A stretch of DNA of 6,556 nt from JAQGMJ01 sp036271855 (GCA_036271855.1 DATAZV010000176.1:1-6556), one strand, 5' to 3'; counted from the stretch's first letter, positions 1-6,464 are shown. The notes: generated by a model from the letters alone, not told the origin. Made by a program: numbers and translations.

Positions 1-1
1 G

Positions 2-586
2 GTGCGCTATCCGCTGCCGGGCAAGCGGGTGATCGATGCGCTGGTTGACCTGCCCTTCGCATTGCCGACGGCAGTGGCCGGTATCGCGCTTACCGCCGTC
101 TATTCCTCCAAGGGCGTGCTCGGCGCTCCGCTGGAAGCCGCCGGCATCAAGGTGGCCTTCACCCCGCTGGGCGTGCTGATGGCGCTAATTTTCATCGGCC
201 TGCCGTTTGTCGTGCGCACGGTGCAGCCGGTGCTCGAAGACCTGGATCGCGGCTATGAAGAGGCCGCGCATTCCCTCGGCGCCACGCCGCTGCAGACCTT
301 CATGCGCGTGATCTTTCCCGCCGTCATGCCGGCGCTGATCACCGGCTTCACGCTGGCCTTCGCCCGTGCGGTAGGCGAGTACGGCTCAGTGGTGTTCATC
401 GCCGGCAACATGCCGATGGTTTCCGAGATCGTGCCTCTCGTCATCATCACCAAGCTGGAACAATTCGACTACGCCGGCGCGACGGCAGTGGCAGTGGTGA
501 TGCTGGTGGCCTCTTTCCTGCTGTTGCTGCTGATCAACGGCCTGCAATGGTGGGTGCGCAAGCGCCGCGCCGAGGAAAGGGTTTAA
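2..586 (+). CDS. cysT: Sulfate/thiosulfate ABC transporter permease CysT (CysU), 5'-truncated by window edge
   Basis: One of the two inner-membrane permease subunits of the sulfate/thiosulfate importer; with CysW it forms the channel driven by CysA. The frame is open to the left edge, and the family is about 275-280 aa, so the visible 194 residues are the C-terminal two thirds. The GTG at position 2 is an internal valine, not a start. The binding-protein-dependent permease EAA loop is clear (residues 86-107 of the fragment, EEAAHSLGA followed by VIFP), as are the CysT-typical stretches DLPFALPTAVAG (16-27), PFVVRTVQPVLE (68-79) and GEYGSVVFIAGN (125-136). About four hydrophobic segments remain, ending in a basic WWVRKRR tail. 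cysW starts 3 nt after the TAA, so the two genes are surely co-transcribed. Identification as CysT rather than the sister subunit rests on these motifs and on gene order. Confidence 0.95.
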   Translation: MRYPLPGKRVIDALVDLPFALPTAVAGIALTAVYSSKGVLGAPLEAAGIKVAFTPLGVLMALIFIGLPFVVRTVQPVLEDLDRGYEEAAHSLGATPLQTFMRVIFPAVMPALITGFTLAFARAVGEYGSVVFIAGNMPMVSEIVPLVIITKLEQFDYAGATAVAVVMLVASFLLLLLINGLQWWVRKRRAEERV

Positions 587-589
587 GGC

Positions 590-1479
590 ATGTCCGCCGT
601 GCTGCCTCTCGCTGCCTCCGATGTCGCTGCTGCGCCGCGCGTGCAGCGCCGCGGTTTCTCCTGGGTGCCGCTGCTGCTCACGGTGATCGCCCTGGCTTAT
701 CTGGCGGTGATCCTATTCCTGCCGCTGGCGGTGGTGTTCACTGAAGCCTTGCGCAAGGGTTTCGACTTTTATCTCAATGCGCTCGCCGAGCCCGATGCGC
801 TCGCCGCCATCAAGCTCACCGTGATCGCCGCTGCGATTGCCGTGCCGCTCAACTTGGTGTTCGGCGTGTCTGCCGCCTGGGCGATCGCCAAGTTCGACTT
901 TCGCGGCAAGGCGCTCCTCATCACCCTGATCGACCTGCCGTTCTCCGTCTCCCCGGTGATAGCCGGCCTGATCTTCGTGCTGCTGTTCGGCCGCATGGGC
1001 TGGTTCGGCCCTTGGCTGGGTGAGCACGACCTGAAGATCGTCTTCGCCGTGCCCGGCATCGTGCTGGCCACGGTGTTCGTCACCTTCCCCTTCGTCGCCC
1101 GCGAACTGATCCCGCTGATGCAGGCGCAGGGCCGCGACGAAGAAGAGGCCGCCGCATTACTTGGCGCCGGCGGCTGGCAGATCTTCTGGCGCGTCACCCT
1201 ACCCAACGTCAAGTGGGGCCTGCTGTACGGCGTGATCCTCACCAACGCGCGCGCCATGGGCGAGTTCGGCGCCGTCTCGGTGGTCTCCGGCCACATTCGC
1301 GGCGAGACCAACACCTTGCCCCTGCACATCGAAATCCTTTACAACGAATACAACTTCACCGCCTCCTATGCCTGCGCCTCGGTGCTGGCGCTACTCGCGC
1401 TGCTCACCCTGGTGGCCAGGGTGGTGGTGGAAGCGCGCCAGCACGCGGCCGAGAAGGCCGCGGCGGCGGAGGCCACACC

Positions 1480-1483
<4 letters not shown>
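590..1483 (+). CDS. cysW: Sulfate/thiosulfate ABC transporter permease CysW
   Basis: Second membrane permease of the sulfate/thiosulfate importer, partner of CysT. It has 297 aa, a normal length for the family. An N-terminal cytoplasmic tail (1-25) precedes a first membrane helix at about 26-50, with further helices near 72-98, 108-134, 150-172, 208-234 and 262-281. The ABC-permease EAA loop is at about 184-206 (EEEAAALLGAGGW followed by VTLP). CysW-type motifs are DLPFSVSPVIAGL (115-127), TFPFVARELIP (165-175) and ARAMGEFGAVSVVSGHIRG (220-238). The ATG at 590 is supported by AAAGG at 576-580, 9 nt upstream and inside the end of cysT. The C-terminus is an Ala/Glu-rich tail whose TGA overlaps the cysA start codon (ATGA), which suggests translational coupling. 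Confidence 0.96.
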
Positions 1484-2490
<1,007 letters not shown>

Positions 2491-2494
2491 AATG

Positions 2495-2520
2495 AAAAGC
2501 GCGGACCCGAAGGCCCGCGC
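2495..2520 (-). terminator. Intrinsic terminator for the leftward microprotein/membrane-protein unit
   Basis: On the minus strand this reads as a 9-bp stem (GCGCGGGCC / GGTCCGCGC, one G-U pair) closed by a TTCG loop in the very stable C(UUCG)G context, followed at once by TTTT (AAAA at 2495-2498 on the + strand). On the plus strand the same hairpin has no T-tract after it and contains an A-C mismatch, so it should work mainly for leftward transcription. It may still help to stop cysA transcripts as a simple hairpin. Confidence 0.7.
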
Positions 2521-2522
2521 CT

Positions 2523-2543
2523 GGCCGCGCGGTCAGCGCGGCC
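2523..2543. other. GC-rich perfect hairpin between convergent genes
   Basis: Perfect 8-bp inverted repeat GGCCGCGC / GCGCGGCC with a 5-nt loop (GGTCA). It has no T-tract on either side, so it is not a standard intrinsic terminator alone. It may protect 3' ends or help terminate cysA transcripts. The structure is seen directly; the role is inferred. Confidence 0.5.
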
Positions 2544-2581
2544 TCCTGGATTGTCACGTAGCAGCGTGGCTTGGTGAAGTA

Positions 2582-2598
2582 CCGCGCGGCACGCGCGG
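2582..2598. other. GC-rich perfect hairpin just downstream of the microprotein gene
   Basis: Perfect 7-bp inverted repeat CCGCGCG / CGCGCGG around a 3-nt loop, 7 nt past the stop codon of the leftward 25-aa gene. There is no adjoining T-tract. It is the third hairpin in about 100 bp between that gene and cysA. In leftward transcripts it could act as a 3'-end stabiliser upstream of the UUCG terminator. Confidence 0.45.
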
Positions 2599-2605
2599 CC
2601 CCACC

Positions 2606-2683
2606 TCAGAAGTGGCTGAAAATCCCGATCAGCAGAATGATCGGCAGCGGCACGCCCAGCAGCAGCAAGAGTATCGAACGCAT
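2606..2683 (-). CDS. 25-aa hydrophobic membrane microprotein
   Basis: A very short gene. The protein starts MRSILLLLLGVPLPIILL and ends GIFSHF: one membrane-spanning segment (about residues 4-21) with an Arg at the N-terminus, two prolines (12 and 14) in the middle of the helix and an aromatic/His tail. The reading frame is credible because AAGGAG stands 8-9 nt before the ATG, nearly the same leader (AAAAGGAG ... CATCATG) as its upstream neighbour. The start is 32 nt after the end of the 370-aa membrane protein on the same strand, and a strong terminator follows. I recall, without being able to check, similar unnamed GVPxPII-type peptides in proteobacteria. Function is unknown. It is likely an inner-membrane peptide that acts with, or is co-expressed with, the larger membrane protein. 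Confidence 0.68.
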   Translation of the reverse strand: MRSILLLLLGVPLPIILLIGIFSHF

Positions 2684-2715
2684 GATGTTATCTCCTTTTT
2701 GGATTGCGTAAATAA

Positions 2716-3828
2716 TCAGGCCCGCGCCAGCGCCGCGTCGCGCTGGCGGCCGCCGATGGTGGCCGAGAAGCTGGCGGCAAAGGCGCCCGCCAGCATGGCG
2801 AAGAAAGTCCAGAAGGCCAGCTCGGCGGCGGTGTGGCGCGCCTGGTCGGTCTTTTCCAGCACGGCGGTTTTCACCTGCTGCGCATTGGCCAGCACTTCGC
2901 CGACGCGGCGGTCCGCATCGGCTGCGCTCATGCCGGTACGCGCGGCCACCATTTGCACCAGGTAGGCGCGGTCGTTCGCCGGAAACTGCTCCATCGCCAG
3001 GTCATGCAACAGGATGCGCCCGGCCTCGACACGCGCGCCCATGTCGGCGCCGCGCGGGCCGGCGTTTTGCGATTCCTCGCTGGCCCAATAGGTGCGCGCC
3101 GGGTCCACGCCGGCCGGCGGCGGCTGCACCGCCGGCGCCTGGCCGCCGGCCGAGGGGTTCGGGTCGTTGGCAACGCCGGGCGCGACTGCCGCGCCGGGCG
3201 CGGGCACCGCGGCCGCGGCAGGCGCCGGGCTGGCGCCGCGGGGAATACGGAACAGGCTGTCGACGAAATAGCCGGTCGGGTCGCTGCCGTCGGCCATCGC
3301 ATTGCCGGTGCCACTGTTGCCGCCGGCCGCCTTCTCGGCCACCGCCGCGCCCGCGCCGGCCGCCGCCGTGCCCGCCGCCGCGCCGCCCAGCTCGGCCGCC
3401 GTGCCCACCAGCGAAGAAGCCGCCGAGCCGAGAAAGGCCGCCGCGATCACCAGGCCCACCGCCCACACCAGAAAACCGTGCGCCGTATCGCGGAAATACA
3501 CCTCATCCGAATGCACGTCCACCCACTTGGTGCGCAAGCGCCCGGCCACGTAGCCGCCCATCGCCGACGAGATCACCTGCATCAGCACCAGCCAGATCAC
3601 CGTCGCAATGCCGACGGCAGCCACGCTGGCGCCGGTATTCGCCCAGGGCGAAACCGAAGTCAGCCCCAGGCCCGCGCCGAAGGCCAGCAAAATCAGCGCC
3701 ATCGCCGCGGCGACAAACGCGCCGCCGGCCACAGCCGCCCAGGAAACGCCGGAAACGGCGGACTCGACCTTCGAAAAATAGCCGCTCTCCGGGTGATGCA
3801 AGACGGCGGCAGGTGCAGTGGGTTCCAT
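2716..3828 (-). CDS. Four-helix membrane protein with Ala/Pro-rich insert, function unknown
   Basis: 370 aa. An N-terminal tail of about 28 residues is followed by membrane helices at about 30-57, 67-92 and 118-143, an Ala/Gly stretch (145-170), an Ala/Pro-rich low-complexity linker (about 195-245), a charged, helical region (265-330) and a fourth helix (335-358). The conserved-looking core is GGYVAGRLRTKWVDVHSDEV plus FRDTAHGFLVWA (91-123), a pattern I associate with uncharacterised proteobacterial membrane proteins, some labelled 'PhnA-like' without biochemical support. The open frame extends back to 3912, but the ATG at 3828 has AAGGAG 9-10 nt upstream and gives a normal N-terminus, so it is preferred. 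It is probably co-transcribed with the 25-aa gene downstream. The linker is very GC-rich and could vary in length between strains. No catalytic motif is visible; a structural or stress-related envelope role is only a guess. Confidence 0.85.
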   Translation of the reverse strand: MEPTAPAAVLHHPESGYFSKVESAVSGVSWAAVAGGAFVAAAMALILLAFGAGLGLTSVSPWANTGASVAAVGIATVIWLVLMQVISSAMGGYVAGRLRTKWVDVHSDEVYFRDTAHGFLVWAVGLVIAAAFLGSAASSLVGTAAELGGAAAGTAAAGAGAAVAEKAAGGNSGTGNAMADGSDPTGYFVDSLFRIPRGASPAPAAAAVPAPGAAVAPGVANDPNPSAGGQAPAVQPPPAGVDPARTYWASEESQNAGPRGADMGARVEAGRILLHDLAMEQFPANDRAYLVQMVAARTGMSAADADRRVGEVLANAQQVKTAVLEKTDQARHTAAELAFWTFFAMLAGAFAASFSATIGGRQRDAALARA

Positions 3829-4171
3829 GATGCGTTTCTCCTTTTGGTCCTTTTTGGATTTTCGAGCGGCCCTGTCTCCCCGCTGCCGGCTGGAAATTAC
3901 AAGCTGTCCCAACCTGCAGCCGGTAAACAGCCGCGAGCGTGCCTACGCATCGTAGGTCGCGCACCGGCAACTCCCTACCCGGCAAAGACGGAAAAGACTG
4001 TCGGACTCCTCCCACAAGCCGGCGCTCTCCATCCCGTAACAAGGGGCCGCGGAAATCGCGCAGCAGGGCCATCTGTTGGCGGCCGCCCCGTCCGTTTGCC
4101 ATCGCGCCGCGTATACGATAGCGAGCAGGAAACAAGGCGCGCTTCGCCGCGAACGACGAGGAAATCCATCA
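3829..4171. other. 343-bp divergent intergenic region
   Basis: Lies between the leftward membrane-protein gene and the rightward lipoprotein gene, so it should hold both promoters, but I could not assign convincing -35/-10 pairs for either. A small perfect hairpin, CCTACG / CGTAGG with a CAT loop, is at 3942-3956. The ribosome binding site of the leftward gene (AAGGAG on the minus strand) is at about 3838-3843. No additional gene with a credible start or coding character is visible. Confidence 0.5.
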
Positions 4172-4393
4172 GTGCAAACGAGAAAGCCCGTGGTCACCAT
4201 CATCGCCTTGCTGCTATTGCTCTCAGGCTGCGCCGGCTACAAAAGAACCATGAGCGATGCGCAAGGCCGCACCATCACCTGCGAAGCCGGCGGCGCTGAC
4301 GCACGCAAGGACTTCGAAGCATGCGTGGACGATGCCAAGGCCAGGGGCTACACCCAGGCGAACGCCACCCAAAGCGCGCCGGAAAGAATGTGA
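4172..4393 (+). CDS. Small outer-membrane-type lipoprotein with two conserved-looking cysteines
   Basis: 73 aa beginning with GTG. GAGGAAA (4158-4164) sits 7 nt upstream and nothing better is available; the longer in-frame ATG at 4076 would bury the signal peptide. Residues 1-19 are a lipoprotein signal peptide (basic MQTRK, then a run of hydrophobic residues) ending in the lipobox LSGC, so Cys20 would be lipidated after signal peptidase II cleavage. There is no Asp at +2, so transport to the outer membrane is expected. The short mature part has DAQGRTITCE (29-38) and DFEACVDDAKARGY (47-60). Cys37 and Cys51 could form a disulfide in the periplasm. The pattern GxxxxC...FxxCVxxAKxxGY recalls small uncharacterised lipoproteins of proteobacteria. 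Function unknown; the gene appears monocistronic. Confidence 0.75.
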   Translation: MQTRKPVVTIIALLLLLSGCAGYKRTMSDAQGRTITCEAGGADARKDFEACVDDAKARGYTQANATQSAPERM

Positions 4394-4463
4394 GACGCCC
4401 CTGTCCATCGCGCTGCGCATTGATCCCGCAGCGGGCGGACTATTGCCTGAAAAACCGGCGCGA

Positions 4464-4610
4464 TCGGCGGGCGCCATCCCGCCGGTCATCTACGGCTTTC
4501 TCGGCGACCGCATCGGCATCAACGGCGCCGCCATTGGCACGGCGCTCACCGCCCTGGCCATCCTGCCGCTGGCGATGGTGCTGCGGCCACACCTGGCGCG
4601 GCAGGATTGA
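4464..4610 (+). pseudogene. Relic of the C-terminus of an MFS transporter
   Basis: The last 48 codons of an open frame ending at TGA 4610 read as the tail of a major facilitator superfamily transporter: GAIPPVIYGFLGDRIG (loop with the MFS-type GxxxDRxG motif), then one hydrophobic helix (about AAIGTALTALAILPLAMVL) and a short basic end RPHLARQD. The rest of the transporter is missing. The codons upstream in this frame run back through the lipoprotein gene in another frame and show no MFS character. No start codon or ribosome binding site of its own is evident. It is best read as a remnant left by a deletion or rearrangement, with sequence identity still good enough to recognise. The alternative, a short expressed hydrophobic peptide, is unlikely. 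Confidence 0.6.
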
Positions 4611-4662
4611 AAGGTGGGAATCAAAGCGGCCAGGGGCGATTTATTTCCTCAGCTGGAAGCTG

Positions 4663-4683
4663 AAAAAAATAGCCGGCTCCGGC
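4663..4683 (-). terminator. Probable intrinsic terminator of the deaminase-like gene
   Basis: On the minus strand, a short GC hairpin (GCCGG-AG-CCGGC, 4-5 bp) is followed two bases later by a run of seven T (A at 4663-4669 on the + strand). It lies about 30 nt downstream of the leftward stop at 4715. The stem is short, so efficiency is uncertain, but position and T-tract fit well. Confidence 0.5.
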
Positions 4684-4714
4684 CCTTATATTTACTTGAA
4701 TTTGCCGGCCGGCC

Positions 4715-5161
4715 CTATTTGATGCCGCCGGAGATATCCAGCAACTCTTCGCACAGCTTGGTCTCGGTAATTTTCTTGGTCTTGGCGATAAATGTCCGCA
4801 GCTCGGGGTGGATGGCGTAACCCGTCTTGCCCATGGTCTTTTTCGACTTGAAGGTCTTCGAGGTAGCTCCCACACCGAGCAAGCCCAAAATCGCCGCGCA
4901 TTTCACGCAGCACGCCTTATCGAGGCACTCCATCACCAGCTTGTGCGTGCCGAACACCTGCTTGTTCTCTTTGAGCACGCCCAGATACTGGAACAGCGTA
5001 TCCATCTCCGCGTGCCCGCGATTATTCCTGGTCGAGCCGATAAGCGCGCCAACCCATGAGTCATTCAAATACAAGTGCAGCTTGGCAACGCAGCTTTCTT
5101 CCCCGTCGTTGAGTGCTTGCTCGTCCGCGGAAAAAGCCTTCCAGCCCTCGTCAATCAGCAT
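4715..5161 (-). CDS. Orphan cytidine-deaminase-fold protein (predicted zinc-dependent deaminase)
   Basis: 148 aa. The zinc-deaminase signature is visible in the right order: H50-A-E52 in RGHAEMDTLFQYL (49-61), then Cys85-x-x-Cys88 in ACCVKCAAILGLLG (83-96), 33 residues after the glutamate, as in the cytidine deaminase/APOBEC-type superfamily. His and the two Cys would bind zinc and Glu would shuttle the proton. The inferred order of secondary structure also fits: two strands (about 23-46), HAE helix, strand (73-80), CxxC helix, then a Lys-rich C-terminal part. The usual PC before the CxxC is CC here. There is no signal peptide, secretion domain or fused toxin module, and no adjoining immunity-like gene. 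Substrate (free nucleotide, RNA or DNA) cannot be told. The ATG at 5161 has only a G-run (GGGGG) 4-8 nt upstream. GC is clearly lower than in neighbours (29 of 60 in 4741-4800, against 43 of 60 in 1921-1980), suggesting transfer. Confidence 0.7.
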   Translation of the reverse strand: MLIDEGWKAFSADEQALNDGEESCVAKLHLYLNDSWVGALIGSTRNNRGHAEMDTLFQYLGVLKENKQVFGTHKLVMECLDKACCVKCAAILGLLGVGATSKTFKSKKTMGKTGYAIHPELRTFIAKTKKITETKLCEELLDISGGIK

Positions 5162-5227
5162 ACAACCCCCAATTCTTTGTCTGTTTACGGGCGTACTGAC
5201 TCACACAGCATAGCACCATGCAGTAAA

Positions 5228-5312
5228 AGGGACGGACCACCATTCGGGGCACCGGCTTGCCCTCGGAAGCTCCGGCAAATGACACACTTGAAAAATTGCG
5301 CGGTGTTCCCTA
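5228..5312. repeat. Inverted-repeat element, copy A (degenerate)
   Basis: The left arm AGGGACGGACCACCATTC (5228-5245) closely matches the left arm of copy B (AGGGAACAGGCCACCATTC, 6106-6124). The right end TGTTCCCTA (5304-5312) matches the right end of copy B, and the 18 nt ending ...TTCCCT agree at 14 positions between copies. In copy A the arms are 58 nt apart and pair poorly internally except at their outer ends. It begins 67 nt upstream of the deaminase-like gene and ends 5 nt before the stop codon of the six-helix protein. It resembles the GGGAC...CCAC type of dispersed intergenic repeats linked to REP-associated (Y1) transposases in proteobacteria; that link is from memory. Confidence 0.5.
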
Positions 5313-5317
5313 GCTTG

Positions 5318-6052
5318 TCACCGCGCGCCACGCAGCCGCAGCCAGCGCGCCGCCACCACCGTCCCGAGGGCGCCGCCGTACAGCCAATACAGCGCCACCC
5401 TCACACTGGCAAGCGCGGCGGCATAGGCGTCGCGCGCCGCCGGCAGGGTGGGGTCGACGATCTCGCGGCTCATCGCCAAAAAGCCGGCGCCGGCCAACGC
5501 CGGCAGCAGCACCGCGGCCAGCCACAGCAGCGGGCGCCCGCGCTTGTACCAGGCGCGGCTATGAAACGCGATGTGCACCCCCAGGCAGCCATGCAGCCAG
5601 CCCGGCGCCAGCAGCGCGAGCTGGCGCGCCTGGCCGTCGTTGGCCCAGATGGTGGCGACCACCCGGCCGTAGCGCGGCGCCGCGTCGAACAGCTCGTAGG
5701 CGATGCGCGTCGAAACCAGGTGGCTGATCAGCAGCACCGGGATGGTAAAGCCGGCGGCGATGCGCACCACCTCGATCAGCGGCATGCGCAAGCTCTGCTT
5801 GTCGTAGACGGCCAGCAGCGCCAGCGAAAAGTGGATGGCCACGGCCCCGTACAGCACCAGCGAGCCGGGCGGCGAATGCAGCACCGCGACGCCCACCGCC
5901 AAGGCGCTTTCGGCCAAATCCAGCGAAACCAGCGCCAGCGCATGATTGGCCATGTGCAGCGTCATGTAGCTGAGCAGCGTGAGGCCGGAAAGCAGGCGCA
6001 GCTGGCGGCGCGCAGGCCAGCTTAGCTGCAAGGAAAACGGGCTGGTGCTCAT
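5318..6052 (-). CDS. Six-helix membrane anchor resembling CyaC-type adenylate cyclase N-terminus; catalytic part absent
   Basis: 244 aa with six hydrophobic segments at about 20-43, 63-84, 97-115, 144-164, 174-194 and 215-237. The sequence (RLLSGLTLLSYMTLHMANHA at 20-39, HSPPGSLVLYGA at 59-70, DKQSLRMP at 84-91, ISHLVSTR at 109-116) matches my recollection of the succinate-dehydrogenase-like, haem-binding membrane domain at the N-terminus of redox-sensing class III adenylate cyclases such as rhizobial CyaC. Candidate haem ligands or quinone-site residues are H33, H37, H74, H111, H154, H160 and H164. In those proteins a 2Fe-2S ferredoxin domain and a cyclase catalytic domain follow. Here the protein stops at WLRLRGAR, right after helix six, and the bases beyond encode neither domain in the frame I read through. 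The stop lies 5 nt from a repeat element. It could be a truncated cyclase or a genuine stand-alone anchor. No clear ribosome binding site precedes the ATG at 6052. Confidence 0.7.
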   Translation of the reverse strand: MSTSPFSLQLSWPARRQLRLLSGLTLLSYMTLHMANHALALVSLDLAESALAVGVAVLHSPPGSLVLYGAVAIHFSLALLAVYDKQSLRMPLIEVVRIAAGFTIPVLLISHLVSTRIAYELFDAAPRYGRVVATIWANDGQARQLALLAPGWLHGCLGVHIAFHSRAWYKRGRPLLWLAAVLLPALAGAGFLAMSREIVDPTLPAARDAYAAALASVRVALYWLYGGALGTVVAARWLRLRGAR

Positions 6053-6104
6053 GGTGCGGGGAGTCTACCCGACGGCGGGAAGCGCCACTTTATTTGGCAG
6101 CAAT

Positions 6105-6152
6105 TAGGGAACAGGCCACCATTCTTTTGAAGGAATAGTGGGTTGTTCCCTA
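6105..6152. repeat. Inverted-repeat element, copy B, long hairpin with following T-run
   Basis: A 20-bp imperfect inverted repeat: left arm 6105-6124, right arm 6133-6152, 8-nt loop. Seventeen positions are Watson-Crick pairs, one is G-U and two are mismatched. Five T follow at 6153-6157, so on the + strand it has the form of an intrinsic terminator, although no rightward gene ends here. The TAG stop of the zinc-ribbon gene (6150-6152 on the minus strand) lies inside the right arm. The arms are shared with copy A at 5228-5312, so the element is dispersed, not a private terminator. Confidence 0.65.
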
Positions 6153-6464
6153 TTTTTCCCCGGGCGGCGCCTCATCGGGCTTCTCCGGGTCATAGGGCTC
6201 CACCTCGTGGGCGGTGTAGACGTTGCAATTGAACATCTTGCGCAGCGTGAAGCGGCGCCGCTTCATGAATGCCTCCACGTTCGTAAACACCACCGTGCAG
6301 CCCCGGCATTGGTACAGTGACGTAACCTTGCTCCGCCCATCGCGGGTGTACGACGTCACCAGGTTGAATGACTCCGAGCGGCAGATCGGGCAAAGAAACT
6401 GGCCCGGATGGTTGCCAATCGGCCCGCGGTCAAAGGGGTTGCTGTAGTCGGGATCGATTGTCAT
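6150..6464 (-). CDS. Small zinc-ribbon protein next to a LexA box
   Basis: 104 aa with one clear zinc ribbon: CPIC (Cys25, Cys28) and CRGC (Cys53, Cys56), 24 residues between the knuckles, with β-strand-like sequence between them. It is followed by a very basic stretch FMKRRRFTLRKMF (66-78), and then an acidic, Pro-rich tail (EPYDPEKPDEAPPGEK). A nucleic-acid or protein-binding role is plausible; no known family is recognised. The ATG at 6464 directly touches the LexA box (6465-6484), so there is no Shine-Dalgarno sequence. Either the mRNA is leaderless (TAATAT stands at -12 to -7 relative to the ATG, where a -10 box would be needed) or the frame is translated in some other way; no other start before the first cysteine pair is better. 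The stop codon and last codons lie in repeat copy B, so the C-terminus may have been altered by its insertion. Confidence 0.7.
   Translation of the reverse strand: MTIDPDYSNPFDRGPIGNHPGQFLCPICRSESFNLVTSYTRDGRSKVTSLYQCRGCTVVFTNVEAFMKRRRFTLRKMFNCNVYTAHEVEPYDPEKPDEAPPGEK

Noticed and set aside
1213..1479. Upstream extension of the cysA frame
   Set aside because: It would overlap cysW by 270 nt and add an Arg/His-rich tail foreign to the family; ATG 1480 has a good ribosome binding site and the usual N-terminus.
3829..3912. 28-residue upstream extension of the 370-aa membrane protein
   Set aside because: The extension is basic and low in family character, and it translates through the AAGGAG site that serves ATG 3828.
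4096..4119. Promoter candidate TTGCCA ... TACGAT before the lipoprotein gene
   Set aside because: The spacer is only 12 nt, too short for a standard sigma-70 promoter.
2833..4299. Long open frame on the + strand (488 codons)
   Set aside because: It is antisense to the well-supported 370-aa membrane protein, has Arg/His/Gly-rich composition typical of a GC-rich shadow frame, and no domain or ribosome binding site.
4614..4820. 68-codon + strand frame after the MFS relic
   Set aside because: It runs antisense into the deaminase-like gene and through its terminator, with no ribosome binding site or recognisable content.
4715..5161. Deaminase-like protein as the C-terminal toxin tip of a polymorphic toxin
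   Set aside because: The frame has its own start, there is no upstream Rhs/RHS, PAAR, LXG or filamentous haemagglutinin sequence, and no small immunity-like gene follows.
5162..5227. Possible LexA half-sites (CTGT, ACAG) upstream of the deaminase-like gene
   Set aside because: No CTGT-N8-ACAG arrangement can be made at the right spacing, so there is no evidence that the deaminase gene is SOS-controlled.
5075..6025. 316-codon open frame on the + strand
   Set aside because: Shadow of the six-helix membrane protein: Gln/Arg/His-rich, no hydrophobic or domain pattern, and it crosses repeat copy A.
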